Assembly: GCA_020060385.1 (NCBI GenBank)
Contig: JAGVAH010000015.1
Location: 1 to 58,827, forward strand
Source of the DNA: Syntrophobacterales bacterium
GTDB lineage: Bacteria; Desulfobacterota; Desulfobaccia; Desulfobaccales; 0-14-0-80-60-11
Direction: 5' to 3'
DNA: 58,827 nt
The position numbers and the translations under genes are program-made. The notes beneath the pieces were generated by a model, which worked only from the letters and a program-made list of their open reading frames with translations, was not told where the DNA came from and made no database searches. Shown one piece after another: positions 1 through 8,538 of this stretch. Each line of letters begins with the position of its first letter. The stretch's first letter is position 1.

Positions 1-97
1 AGGTGAAGCAGGCCTGCAGATGGGATTCCGAGAGGATGCCGCTAAAGATGCTCTGTTGCCGCCTTGCCGCCAGATTGCTTAAGTCTAAGGGTTCCAT
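1..97 (-). CDS. HdrC-like iron-sulfur protein, N-terminus only (cut by window edge)
   Basis: A reading frame starts at an ATG (97-95) behind a good ribosome binding site (AAAGGA, about 6 bases upstream) and is still open when it leaves the window at base 1. The 32 visible residues begin MEPLDLSNLAARRQQSIF and end in HLQACFT. That ending matches the lead-in to the first CxxCxxxCP cluster of HdrC-like ferredoxin subunits, which usually follow mvhD and hdrA genes. The neighbours on the same strand (mvhD, HdrA fusion) support this. The iron-sulfur motif itself lies outside the window, so the family call is an inference. Confidence 0.4.
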   Translation of the reverse strand, partial: MEPLDLSNLAARRQQSIFSGILSESHLQACFT

Positions 98-568
98 AAC
101 ATATCCTTTGCGTCCGAGTGTTGATGGCCTTTGGGGTTTAACAGGCCGTTAAACTTGTTTTTGGGCCTGGATAGAGGCAATAAGACCTCTGCAAGATGTC
201 TAATTAAATAGACTTTTTAAAATCTCCCTCCCCCTTGAGGATGGAGGGCCGGGGTGGGGGTGTCGTCTTTTGGTCTGATTGCAGGTGGTTGCCAAGCCCC
301 CCCCTCACCCTAACCCTCTCCCCCAGAGGGGAGAGGGGATAAAATCTTTTGATTTCGACCTTTAGGCGACTTTCGCTGAGGTCTCGCAGTTTTTATTCCC
401 CCCTTTATTAAAGGGGGGTTAGGGGGGATTTTATAAGGTCCTGAAATCCCCCTAAATCCCTTTTTTTCCAAGGGGACTTTGGATACCGTTGGGTTAATAG
501 CAGGGGGCGAATTTGCCAGAGAAGGTAGTTTTGCTACCATCTCCTGGCTCCTTGCACCGCCTGGCAGA
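98..568. other. Intergenic stretch with palindromic repeats
   Basis: No convincing gene is visible in these 471 bases between mvhD and the HdrC-like start. Around 295-345 there is a C-rich/G-rich inverted repeat (CCTCACCCTAACCCTCTCCCC opposed by GGGGAGAGGGG). At 392-480 there is a copy of the CCCCTTTATTAAAGGGGGG family described separately. Short open frames here are accounted for by these repeats. Confidence 0.6.
392..480. repeat. Dispersed palindromic element, copy 1
   Basis: A composite palindrome: CCCCCCTTTATTAAAGGGGGG, then AGGGGGGATTTTATAA, a short spacer, and AAATCCCCCTAAATCCC followed by AAGGGGACTTT. Near-identical units occur at 18379-18471 and 19310-19401. The arms can fold on each other, and all three copies lie outside genes, as expected of a REP/MITE-like dispersed repeat. 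Confidence 0.75.
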
Positions 569-1033
569 TCAGACGGCCTTTTCTTCTTGGGCCTGGGCCG
601 CGAGCCACTGGGCCCGGGCCTCCCCCCGCACCGGGTTGGGACCCAGACGATAGGCCCGGTCTGTCATTTCCTGGGAGATGGCCGCGAACTTGGGACCTTC
701 CCCGGAACTGACATGGAACATCTCCAGCCGCTCCGGCTCCAGGCCGATATCGGCCAGCACTTTTTTCACCTTGGCCACCCGTTTCCAGGCCTGGATGTTA
801 CCCCGGAGGTAGTGGCAGTCACCTTCATGGCAGCCGGAGACGAAGACCGCGTCCGCCCCCATCTCAAAGGCCTTGAGCAGGTGCAGGATGTCCACCCGGC
901 CGGTGCAGGGCACCATGAGAATCCTGATGTTGGGAGGATATTGCAGGCGCATGGCCCCGGCCAGGTCGGCCCCGGCATAGGAGCACCAGCGGCAACAGAA
1001 ACCGATAATCTTGGGAGAATATTCCTCAGTCAT
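569..1033 (-). CDS. mvhD: MvhD/FrhD-type hydrogenase delta subunit (cysteine form)
   Basis: A 154-residue protein of the methyl-viologen-reducing hydrogenase delta family. These small [2Fe-2S] proteins pass electrons between a hydrogenase or formate dehydrogenase and HdrA. Visible family motifs are GFCCRWCSYAGAD at residues 11-23, VPCTGRVD near 40, and SGCHEGDCHY near 68. The ATG at 1033 is chosen over a TTG at 1039 because AAAGGAG lies 6 bases before it. It is a close paralogue of the gene at 1518-1982: same length, same start motif, but Cys17 where that gene has UGA. It probably belongs to the same Hdr electron-transfer cluster, separated from its paralogue by 484 bases. Confidence 0.9.
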   Translation of the reverse strand: MTEEYSPKIIGFCCRWCSYAGADLAGAMRLQYPPNIRILMVPCTGRVDILHLLKAFEMGADAVFVSGCHEGDCHYLRGNIQAWKRVAKVKKVLADIGLEPERLEMFHVSSGEGPKFAAISQEMTDRAYRLGPNPVRGEARAQWLAAQAQEEKAV

Positions 1034-1517
1034 CCTCAACTCCTTTATTCCAGATCAAGGGGCCAATTGCCCCCTAGGGTTTGCTTCGAACACCACCGGG
1101 CCTCGCCACACCGCGGTCGCGCCGCCAGCTCAATCCCGGCTAGGGAAACCTGTCCGGCTCACCGCGCGCGGACGCACTGCTGCCGCTAACAAGGCCCAGA
1201 TGTGCAGTTCTTAAGAACTATGCTGGAATGAAGGCACGTTGGAGGAGCTTACCTGAGGAAGGAAGGATGGGGGTTTAACAGGAACTTACAGTACGCAGCA
1301 GCGATCCCAGGCGATCCTCCCCGGCCTCATCCAGCGCCATGGGGATGCGGGCCTTACCAAGGCCCCCCGAACACCCGGGCTTCAGGATTTCCTGCGGCTA
1401 ATCAGCACCGGCCGATGCACCTGGGATCACCTCCTTTTCTTTAATTATGGCATGGGGGGAAGGGGGTGAGGGACCATGCCCCCTGGCCCCCTTCCCCATA
1501 TGTTAATCCTGCAAATC
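1034..1517. other. Spacer between the two mvhD paralogues
   Basis: No gene of normal size is visible. Just after the upstream mvhD stop, G-rich and C-rich arms at about 1450-1500 can form a long hairpin without a clear U-run. On the minus strand 1440-1424 reads as an exceptionally strong Shine-Dalgarno sequence (AGAAAAGGAGGTGATCC), followed only by very short frames. A perfect 14-base palindrome AGTTCTTAAGAACT lies at 1206-1219. These look like remains of a lost gene or regulatory DNA; which one cannot be told. Confidence 0.45.
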
Positions 1518-1982
1518 CTAAGAAGCGGCTTTCTCTTGGGGATGCGCCGCCAGCCAGGCGGCCCGGGCTTCCCTTTTTAAAGGGCTGGGGCCCAGCCCAA
1601 AGGCCCGCTCGGCCATCTCCTTGGCGATGGCCTGGAATCTCGGCCCTTCCGAAGAGGAGAGGTTGAACATCTCCAGCCGTTCCGGCTCCAAGCCCAGCTG
1701 CGTGAAGTCCTTTTTCAGTTTATTCACCCGTTTCTTGGCCCGGATGTTGCCCATCAGATAATGGCATTCCCCCTCCAGGCAGCCGGCCACGAAGACCGCG
1801 TCGGCGCCGCCTTCAAAGGCCTTGAGGAGGTGGAGGATGTCCACCCGGCCGGTGCAAGGCATGAGGATGATCTTGATCTCCGGGGGATATTGCAGTCGCA
1901 TCGAACCTGCCAGGTCCGCGGCGCTGTATGCTCAGTAACGGCAGCAGAAGCCGATGATTTTAGGAGTAAAAGGCGCAGTCAT
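1518..1982 (-). CDS. mvhD: MvhD-type delta subunit, probable selenoprotein (in-frame UGA = Sec17)
   Basis: Read with the TGA at 1934-1932 as selenocysteine, this frame encodes 154 residues, exactly the length of its paralogue at 569-1033. The start is ATG 1982 with a GAAAGGAGA ribosome binding site. Before the UGA it reads MTAPFTPKIIGFCCRY and after it AYSAADLAGSMRLQYPP. The paralogue reads GFCCRWCSYAGADLAGAMRLQYPP, so the UGA aligns with Cys17 without any gap. Sec in this N-terminal motif is known from VhuD of Methanococcus and, as I recall, from deltaproteobacterial homologues. The gene starts 14 bases after the HdrA fusion and is surely co-transcribed with it. An automatic caller would give only the 127-residue part starting at 1901. 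A nonsense mutation is the alternative, but a hairpin follows the UGA and conservation continues after it. Confidence 0.82.
1902..1918 (-). promoter_or_regulatory. SECIS-like hairpin behind the UGA codon
   Basis: On the coding strand, 13 bases after the UGA, CGGACCT pairs with AGGTTCG (7 pairs, one of them G-U) around the loop GGC. The loop begins 20 bases after the UGA and starts with G. Bacterial SECIS elements are short hairpins right after the UGA with a G near the start of the apical loop, so this is compatible. The fold is by eye only. Confidence 0.5.
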
Positions 1983-1996
1983 AATTTCTCCTTTCT

Positions 1997-4900
1997 TTAA
2001 CCCGCGGCCAGAGCCGTTTCCTGGGCGATGATCTGGGCATCGGTGTAGTGTTTCAAGGTGATGGCCTTGGCCGGGCATTCGGAGACGCAGACGCCGCAGC
2101 CCTGGCACTTGGCCGGATCGATATAGGCCGCGTCCACCTGGTAGTCGATGATCGGCACGTTGTAGGGGCAGGTGCGCACGCAGGTGAGGCAGACCGCGCA
2201 CTTGTCCTGTTCAACGGTGGCCACCACCCCGCCCACGGAGACCTTCTCCAGGGCCAGGAAGGTGGCGGCCCGGCCGGCCGCGGCCTTGGCCTGGGCGATG
2301 GATTCGTCAATGGGCTTGGGATAGTGGGTGAGGCCGGCCAGGAAGATGCCGTCCGTGGGGAAATCCACGGGCCGCAGCTTGGCGTGGGCCTCGTTGAAGA
2401 AGCCTTCCGCGTTCCGGGGCAGCTTGAAGAGCTCGCCCAGGTCCTCGATGGGGTTGGGGAGCACGGCGCTGGCCAGGGTGAGGACATCGGGTTTGAGGAT
2501 CACCGGCACCCCCAGAATGGGATCGTTCACCGTCACCTGGAGGCCGCCGTCCCCGGTTTTTTCCACCTGGGGCTTGCTCTCCAGGTCAAAGCGGATGAAC
2601 ATCACCCCCAGCTCCCGGGCTTCCTTGTAGAGCAATTCCCGGACGCCGTAGGTGCGCAGATCCCGGTAGAGGATGAAGACATCCAGATCCGGGTTGAGCT
2701 TTTTCATCTCAATGGCGCTCTCCACGGAGTGGGTGCAGCAGAGACGGCTGCAATAGGGCCGCTCCGGTTCCCTGGAGCCGACGCACTGGATGAAGACCGC
2801 CTGCTTGGCCTTGGCGACTTTGGCGTCCTTGCCGGCGATGAGCTGATCCACTTCCAGGGAAGTATAGACGTTGGGGTGTTCCCCGTAGAGATACTCCGCG
2901 GGGGACAGGGCCTGGCCGCCGGTGGCCATGACGGTAACCCCGTGCTCCAGGTCCTTTTTCCCCTGGGGAGTGGTGACGGTGGAGCGGTAATTGCCGATAA
3001 AACCGCTGGTCTCCGTGACTGCGGAGTTGAACATGATTTCGATGTTGGGGTTCTTGGTGACCGAATCGATCAACCCTTCCAGGTAGCCCCGGTAATTGTA
3101 GCCCCGGGAGCTGACCACCAGGTTCCAAGCGTTGCCCCCCAGCTTGTCCGTTTTTTCCACCAGATAGGCCTGGAAACCCATATTGGCGATGGAACTGGCC
3201 GCCTCCATGCCGGCCACGCCGCCGCCGACGACCAGCGCGGCCTTGGTGACCGGGAACTCCATCTTGTGGAGGGGTTCCAGGTTGGTGAGCCGGGCCACCA
3301 CCCCCCGCACCAGGTCCTTGGCCTTTTCCAGGGCCTTTTCCGGCTCGTGCATATGCACCCAGGAGTCCTGGTCCCGGATGTTGGCCATCTCGAAGAGGTA
3401 GGGGTTGAGGCCCGCCTCCCGGACGGTCTCCATGAACATGGGCGCGTGGGTGCGGGGGCTGCAGGAGGCCACCATCACCCGGTTCAGCTCATTTTCTTTG
3501 ATGGCGTCCAGGATCTTGCCCTGGGTGTCCGCGGAGCAGGTGAAGAGGTTTTCGTCCACAAAGGTGACGTTGGGCAGGGTCTTGGCGTATTCCACCAGCT
3601 TGGGAATATTGATCACGCCGCCGATGTTGATGCCGCAGTTGCAGATAAACACGCCGATGCGGGGTTCCTGGCCGCTGACGTCTTTTTCCGGGGGCAGGAC
3701 CTGCACCTTCAAGTCTTTGCCCCGGGCCGCAGCCAGGAGTTCCCCGGCGTCCGCGGCCGCGCCGGAAGCCTCCATGACCGACTGGGGAATGTCCTTGGGA
3801 CTCTGGAAGACCCCGCAGACATAAACCCCCGGCTTATTGGTGCTCAAGGGCGTGAAGGGGGAAGTCTCGGCAAAGCGGGTCTCCGGGTCAACCTCCAACC
3901 CCAGGGTTTTGGCCAGATTGAGGGCGTCCGGGGAAGACTCCAGACCCACGGAGAGGACCACCAGGTTGAAGTCTTCTTCCTTCAGGTCCCCGTTCTCCGA
4001 GAGGTAGCGGATGCGGACGTCATCGGAGCCGGGCACCGGATCGATGGTGTGCACCCGGGAGCGGAGGAAGCGGATGCCGTGCTCCTCTTCGCCCCGCCAG
4101 TAGTACTTTTCAAACTCCTTGCCGTGGGTGCGCATGTCCATGAAAAAGATGGCGGTGTCCAGGGGCTCCTTGCTGTGTTCCTTGGCAATCACCGCCTGCT
4201 TGATGGCATACATGCAGCAGACCGCGGAGCAGTAGCTGTTGTCGCAGTGGTTCAGGTCCCGGGAGCCCACGCACTGGAGCCAGGCGATCTTCTTGGGCTC
4301 CGCGTGGTCCGAGGGCCGGATGAGGTGGCCGGCATAGGGGCCCGAAGCCGAGAGGATCCGCTCGAACTCCAGGCTGGTCACCACCCCGGGGTAACTGGCG
4401 TAATGGTAGGCCCCATACTTGCTGGGATCATAGGTCTGGAAGCCCGGGGCCAGGACCACCGCGCCCACGTCCAACACCGTCTTTTTCGGCCCCTGGTCGT
4501 GGGCCACGGCCCCGGCCTGGCAGGCCACCACGCACCGCAGACACTCGGAGCAGACCCCGCAGTTGATGCAACGGGCCGCCTCGGCCACCGCCTCTTCCTC
4601 GGAGTAGCCCAGGTTGATCTCCTTGAAATTCTTAATCCACTCTTCCACCGGGGAGGTGCGCATCAGGGCCCGGTGCTTCTTGGCCATGTCTTCCTGGATT
4701 TCGCTCCAATGGCCTTCCTCTTTGGGGATGGGACGCAGCGGCGCGTCCCGGTCCGCTTTCAGGTCCTGGCCTTTAAGGTAGCGCTCCACGGAGAGAGCCG
4801 CTTCCCGGCCCGCGGCCACCGCGGCGATGGCGATCCAGGGGCCGGAGACCACGTCCCCGCCGGCAAAGACGCCCGCCCGGCTGGTGGCCAGGGTTTCGGG

Positions 4901-6460
4901 GTCGGCCTGGATAAGGCCCCGGGGAGTGAGCTCGATTTTATCTTCAGGGGTAAGGAATTGCAGATTGGCCTTCTGGCCGATGGACATGATGATCGCGTCC
5001 GCGTCCCGGGTGGTGGTCTGATCTTCAAAGTAAGTGGGGGAGAAACGGCCCTGCTCGTCAAAGACCCGTTCCACCGCCTTCATTTCCAGGCCGGTGACTT
5101 TGCCGCCGCTGGCGATAATCTGCTTCACGCCCCAGCGGGTGACGATCTCGATGCCTTCGTGCTCCGCTTCTTCCACTTCCCAGGGGGAGGCGGGCATCTC
5201 TTCCCGGGACTCCAGGCAGATGATGGTCACCTGGGAGGCCCCCTGGCGCCGGGCGGTGCGGGCCACGTCCATGGCCACGTTGCCGCCGCCGATGACCAGG
5301 GTCCGCTTGCCCTTCACGGGATTGGCCCCGGTGGAGGACGCTTCCTTCAGATATTCCACGCCCCAGAGGACGCCCTGGGCCTCGGCTCCGGGCACCGGCA
5401 GGCGGATGGAGTCCTGGCAACCCACCCCCAGGAAGACCGCCCGGAACCCGTCCCGGGTGAGGAGGTCGTTGATGGTCATGCCCTTGCCGATGGGGGTCTT
5501 AAAGCGGAATTCCACCCCCAGGCGTTTAAGGTAATCCACCTCTTGCTGGAGGACTTCCCGGGGCAGGCGGTATTCGGGGATGCCGTAGCGCAGCCAGCCG
5601 CCGGCTTCTTCGGCGGCCTCGAAGATCACCGCCTTGTAGCCCTTCAGGGCCAGGTGGTAGGCGCAGCTCAAACCGGAGGGGCCGGCGCCGATAATGGCCA
5701 CCGCGCCTTCCTGCTGTTCCACCTCCGGCACCGGCAGGGCGCTCCAGTCCACCTGGTCCGCCACGAAGCGCTTCAGGTTGCAGATGGCGATGGGCTCGTC
5801 CACTTCCTGGCGGCGGCAGTCGCTCTCACAGGGGTGGGGGCAGATGCGGCCGATGGTGCCGGGGAGCGGCAGCCGGTCCATGATCAGGGCCAGGGCCTCA
5901 GGGTATTTCTTTTCCTTGATGAGCTGCACGTAGCCCTGGGCGCTGAGATTGGCCGGGCAGGCCCGGACACAGGGGGCCCGGTCGTATTTCTTGATGCCGA
6001 AGGTGGCGGGGATGGCCTGGGGATAGAGGCGGTAGATGGCCTTCGCCTCGTTGAGGCCGATGTTGAATTCATTGGGCACCGCCACCGGGCAGACCTCGGT
6101 GCAGGCGCCGCAGCCGGTGCACTTGGCCGGGTCGATGTAACGGGGCTCCTGCGCCAGGGTCACCTGGAAATTGCCGGGCTCACCGCTGATGTTGGTAACC
6201 TCGGAAAGAGTACTGATCTCGATGTTCAGGTGGCGGCCGCATTCCACCAGCTTGGGGGAGATGATACACATGGAACAGTCGTTGGTGGGGAAGGTCTTGT
6301 CCAACTGGGCCATAACCCCGCCGATGGCCGACTTTTTTTCCACCAGGTGGACGTAGAAACCGGCATTCGCCAGATCCAGGGCGGCCTGCACCCCGGCGAT
6401 GCCCGCTCCCACCACCATTACTTTGCCAACCGGATCTTTAGCCTGCGCCTTTTTGGCCAT
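1997..6460 (-). CDS. HdrA-GltD-HdrA fusion (HdrL-like flavin/iron-sulfur electron-transfer protein)
   Basis: A 1487-residue cytoplasmic redox protein. Residues 11-125 are an HdrA FAD domain (VVGAGIAGVQAA, FPTNDCSMC) with a 4Fe-4S motif at 114-124. A GltD/NfnB-like NAD(P)H module of about 400 residues is inserted at 160-560: double-Cys iron-sulfur domain near 164-215, FAD motif GAGPSG at 258-263, dinucleotide motif GGGNVAMD at 391-398. HdrA sequence resumes with clusters at 631-647 and CVGSR...YCSAVCC near 730-749. A second full HdrA runs from 933, with its own GGGVAGMEA at 1079-1087, and ends in two 4Fe-4S clusters (1421-1431, 1452-1462). Such large HdrA proteins with NAD(P)H domains (HdrL) occur in sulfate reducers and are thought to bifurcate or confurcate electrons with MvhD. 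The two mvhD genes downstream fit. The physiological donor and acceptor are unknown. Confidence 0.88.
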   Translation of the reverse strand: MAKKAQAKDPVGKVMVVGAGIAGVQAALDLANAGFYVHLVEKKSAIGGVMAQLDKTFPTNDCSMCIISPKLVECGRHLNIEISTLSEVTNISGEPGNFQVTLAQEPRYIDPAKCTGCGACTEVCPVAVPNEFNIGLNEAKAIYRLYPQAIPATFGIKKYDRAPCVRACPANLSAQGYVQLIKEKKYPEALALIMDRLPLPGTIGRICPHPCESDCRRQEVDEPIAICNLKRFVADQVDWSALPVPEVEQQEGAVAIIGAGPSGLSCAYHLALKGYKAVIFEAAEEAGGWLRYGIPEYRLPREVLQQEVDYLKRLGVEFRFKTPIGKGMTINDLLTRDGFRAVFLGVGCQDSIRLPVPGAEAQGVLWGVEYLKEASSTGANPVKGKRTLVIGGGNVAMDVARTARRQGASQVTIICLESREEMPASPWEVEEAEHEGIEIVTRWGVKQIIASGGKVTGLEMKAVERVFDEQGRFSPTYFEDQTTTRDADAIIMSIGQKANLQFLTPEDKIELTPRGLIQADPETLATSRAGVFAGGDVVSGPWIAIAAVAAGREAALSVERYLKGQDLKADRDAPLRPIPKEEGHWSEIQEDMAKKHRALMRTSPVEEWIKNFKEINLGYSEEEAVAEAARCINCGVCSECLRCVVACQAGAVAHDQGPKKTVLDVGAVVLAPGFQTYDPSKYGAYHYASYPGVVTSLEFERILSASGPYAGHLIRPSDHAEPKKIAWLQCVGSRDLNHCDNSYCSAVCCMYAIKQAVIAKEHSKEPLDTAIFFMDMRTHGKEFEKYYWRGEEEHGIRFLRSRVHTIDPVPGSDDVRIRYLSENGDLKEEDFNLVVLSVGLESSPDALNLAKTLGLEVDPETRFAETSPFTPLSTNKPGVYVCGVFQSPKDIPQSVMEASGAAADAGELLAAARGKDLKVQVLPPEKDVSGQEPRIGVFICNCGINIGGVINIPKLVEYAKTLPNVTFVDENLFTCSADTQGKILDAIKENELNRVMVASCSPRTHAPMFMETVREAGLNPYLFEMANIRDQDSWVHMHEPEKALEKAKDLVRGVVARLTNLEPLHKMEFPVTKAALVVGGGVAGMEAASSIANMGFQAYLVEKTDKLGGNAWNLVVSSRGYNYRGYLEGLIDSVTKNPNIEIMFNSAVTETSGFIGNYRSTVTTPQGKKDLEHGVTVMATGGQALSPAEYLYGEHPNVYTSLEVDQLIAGKDAKVAKAKQAVFIQCVGSREPERPYCSRLCCTHSVESAIEMKKLNPDLDVFILYRDLRTYGVRELLYKEARELGVMFIRFDLESKPQVEKTGDGGLQVTVNDPILGVPVILKPDVLTLASAVLPNPIEDLGELFKLPRNAEGFFNEAHAKLRPVDFPTDGIFLAGLTHYPKPIDESIAQAKAAAGRAATFLALEKVSVGGVVATVEQDKCAVCLTCVRTCPYNVPIIDYQVDAAYIDPAKCQGCGVCVSECPAKAITLKHYTDAQIIAQETALAAG

Positions 6461-6855
6461 AGAAATTACCCTTCCTGATTTATATATCTACATAATTTTG
6501 TATATATATTGTGAATTTACCCACTAGTCATCTTAGAAAAAATTACCCTATAAGTCAAGAAAGAATCAGACCAGAAATGTCCGCCGGGGAACGTCTCTTA
6601 TCTCCAGGAAACCTGGACCTGGCCTGGGAAATGTTTAACTTTTGCAGGCAGAGGAAGTGGATCTGGCCGCGGGGCAAAAGGTAACAACACCCCCTGCCTT
6701 GTTACCTTTTTCCCCATGGCTGCTTCCTCCACCGGACCCCAAATGGCGTATGGGACAGGAACTCAGCGCCCAGTGGCCCACAATTGTAACTTGAGCAGGT
6801 GGACTTCCAGGGGAGTTGGTCCTATATTCTTAAAAAAACGCAAGGGGTGAAAGGG
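6461..6855. other. Divergent intergenic region
   Basis: 395 bases between the HdrA fusion (leftward) and the DUF169 gene (rightward). Next to the hdr start it is very AT-rich (TATATATCTACATAATTTTG, then TATATATATTG), a likely promoter zone for the hdr operon. The centre carries the terminator-like palindrome at 6676-6711. No gene is visible. Confidence 0.6.
6676..6711. terminator. Strong stem-loop with U-run between divergent genes
   Basis: AAAAGGTAACAA (6676-6687) and TTGTTACCTTTT (6699-6710) are perfect 12-base complements around an 11-base C-rich loop, followed by another T. It has the form of a bidirectional intrinsic terminator, yet no gene points into it from either side. It may end a short leader or small RNA. 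Confidence 0.55.
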
Positions 6856-7689
6856 ATGGCCATTGAGGATAATCCACCGGCAGTCAGGGGATTGCTCGAG
6901 ATTCTGGGCCTGGGGGAGGAGCCCCTGGGCGTCCATTACACTCACTTGGAGCCCCAGGGGGGCCTATCCCCCCAGGCCTACCGCCTGCCTACAAAAGAGA
7001 TGGAGGCCCGGGGGGAGGTGGACTGGGACGAAACCTTTGCCAACTTTTCCTGCGTCATCAGCCACCTCTGGCGGGCCCGGAAAAAGGGGGTGCCGGCCTT
7101 CTTCGACCAGGAGCGCTTCGGCTGCCTGGGAGCCGCGTTTTTCCTGGGGTATTTGAAACCCCAACTGGAGACCATCGTCCATTACGTCTCCACCGGCATC
7201 CCCAACATCCTGGAGGGGGAGTGCTACCTGGAGTCCCCGGAAGTCACCCGCCATTTCTACGAGACCATCGACCCCCGCCCCGCACCCGCCCGCTTCTGCG
7301 TCTTCAAACCCTTGAGCCAATTCGCCCCGGACGAGGAGCCGGAGGTGGTGATCTTCTTCGCCCGGGCCGAGTCCATCTCCGGCCTCAACCAACTGGCCAC
7401 CTTTGTCACCAACGACTTTGAGGCGGTGTACTCCCCCTTCGGCGCGGGCTGCGCCAACATCGTCACCTGGCCTATCAAATACGTGCAGTGGGGCCTCCTC
7501 AAGGCCGTGCTGGGGGGCTGGGACCCCTCGGACCGCAAATTCCTCAAGCCCGACGAGATCACCTTTGCCGTGCCTTACGAGATGTTTGGGCGGATGGCGG
7601 GGCGCTGGCAGGAATCCTTCCTCACCAAACGGGCCTGGGCCGCGGTGCGCCAAAAGATCGAACTGAGCCGCAAGAAATGGGGGGATTAG
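6856..7689 (+). CDS. DUF169 family protein
   Basis: A 277-residue soluble protein of the DUF169 family, common in anaerobes (methanogens, syntrophs, sulfate reducers) and without an assigned reaction. Visible family features are the central CLGAAFFLGY, the CVFKPLSQF...EPEVVIFFA segment and FGAGCANIVTWP in the C-terminal half. The ATG at 6856 is preferred to one at 6799 because AAGGGG and AAAGGG lie directly upstream and homologous sequence begins there. It stands alone, divergent from the Hdr operon and convergent with gpmA. No function should be assumed from its neighbours. Confidence 0.8.
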   Translation: MAIEDNPPAVRGLLEILGLGEEPLGVHYTHLEPQGGLSPQAYRLPTKEMEARGEVDWDETFANFSCVISHLWRARKKGVPAFFDQERFGCLGAAFFLGYLKPQLETIVHYVSTGIPNILEGECYLESPEVTRHFYETIDPRPAPARFCVFKPLSQFAPDEEPEVVIFFARAESISGLNQLATFVTNDFEAVYSPFGAGCANIVTWPIKYVQWGLLKAVLGGWDPSDRKFLKPDEITFAVPYEMFGRMAGRWQESFLTKRAWAAVRQKIELSRKKWGD

Positions 7690-7791
7690 GGGGCGTTCTC
7701 CGCCTCCTTACGGATGGGGGGAAAACCCACTCGCCTGAAAATATCGGGGGGGAGGAGGGGGAGGCCCAGGGGCATCTCCCCCCCTGGCCTC

Positions 7792-8538
7792 TCACTTCTT
7801 TTTTAACTGGTCCGCCACCGATTGGATGGCCGCCTGCACCCTCTCCGGGTCCCCCAGGTAGTAATGTTTCAGGGGCTGCAGGTCCCCATCCAGCTCATAG
7901 ACCAAGGGTATGCCGGTGGGGATGTTCAGGGAGACGATGGCCTCATCGGCGACCTGATCCAGGTATTTCACCAGGGCCCGGAGGCTGTTGCCGTGGGCGG
8001 CGATGACCACCCGCTGCCCGGACTTGACCGCGGGGGCCAGGGTTTCATGCCAGTAAGGGAGGAAGCGGGCCACCACGTCTTTCAGGCATTCCGTGAGGGG
8101 CAGCTCCGCCTGGGGCACCCGGGCGTAGCGGGGGTCTTTCCCGGGATAATAGGGACTGTCCACGGTCAGGGCCGGGGGCGGTACATCGTAACTCCGCCGC
8201 CAGATCTTCACCTGCTCCATGCCGTGCTTTTCCACGGTCTCCGCCTTGTTGAGCCCCTGGAGGCCCCCGTAGTGGCGCTCGTTCAAACGCCAGCTATGGT
8301 GCACCGGCAGCCACATCAGGTCCATTTCTTCCAGGGCCAGCCAGAGGGTCTTGATGGCCCTTTTGAGCACGCTGGTATAGGCTACATCAAACCCGAACCC
8401 TTCCCGGGCCAATACCCGCCCGGCCTCCTTGGCCTCCTCCACCCCCTTTTCGGAGAGCCCCACGTCAATCCAGCCGGTGAAGCGGTTTTCCTTATTCCAG
8501 ACGCTTTCTCCGTGGCGCAGCAAAACGAGCTTATACAT
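7792..8538 (-). CDS. gpmA: 2,3-bisphosphoglycerate-dependent phosphoglycerate mutase
   Basis: A 248-residue cytosolic enzyme of glycolysis and gluconeogenesis that interconverts 3- and 2-phosphoglycerate through a phosphohistidine. The signature [10 protein letters not shown] places the phosphorylated His at residue 9. The second catalytic His is H182 in [11 protein letters not shown], and [11 protein letters not shown] near 83-93 carries the acid/base Glu87. Length is that of the dPGM type. A strong AAGGAGG site precedes the ATG. It is monocistronic and convergent with the DUF169 gene, with G-rich hairpins in the 102-base gap (7740-7790). Confidence 0.97.
   Translation of the reverse strand: MYKLVLLRHGESVWNKENRFTGWIDVGLSEKGVEEAKEAGRVLAREGFGFDVAYTSVLKRAIKTLWLALEEMDLMWLPVHHSWRLNERHYGGLQGLNKAETVEKHGMEQVKIWRRSYDVPPPALTVDSPYYPGKDPRYARVPQAELPLTECLKDVVARFLPYWHETLAPAVKSGQRVVIAAHGNSLRALVKYLDQVADEAIVSLNIPTGIPLVYELDGDLQPLKHYYLGDPERVQAAIQSVADQLKKK

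Noticed and set aside
1286-1433. Minus-strand frame with one internal TAG that would give about 50 residues
   Set aside because: No recognisable family, poor start spacing, and no other sign of pyrrolysine use; too weak to report as a gene.
1424-1440. Plus-strand GGATCACCTCCTTTTCT looks like the 3' end of 16S rRNA
   Set aside because: The flanking sequence has no resemblance to 16S rRNA. The match reflects a strong Shine-Dalgarno sequence on the opposite strand.
2048-6478. Open frame of about 1476 codons on the plus strand opposite the HdrA fusion
   Set aside because: It is a high-GC shadow of the minus-strand gene. The translation is low-complexity His/Gly/Val-rich and lacks domains, while the minus strand shows clear Hdr motifs.
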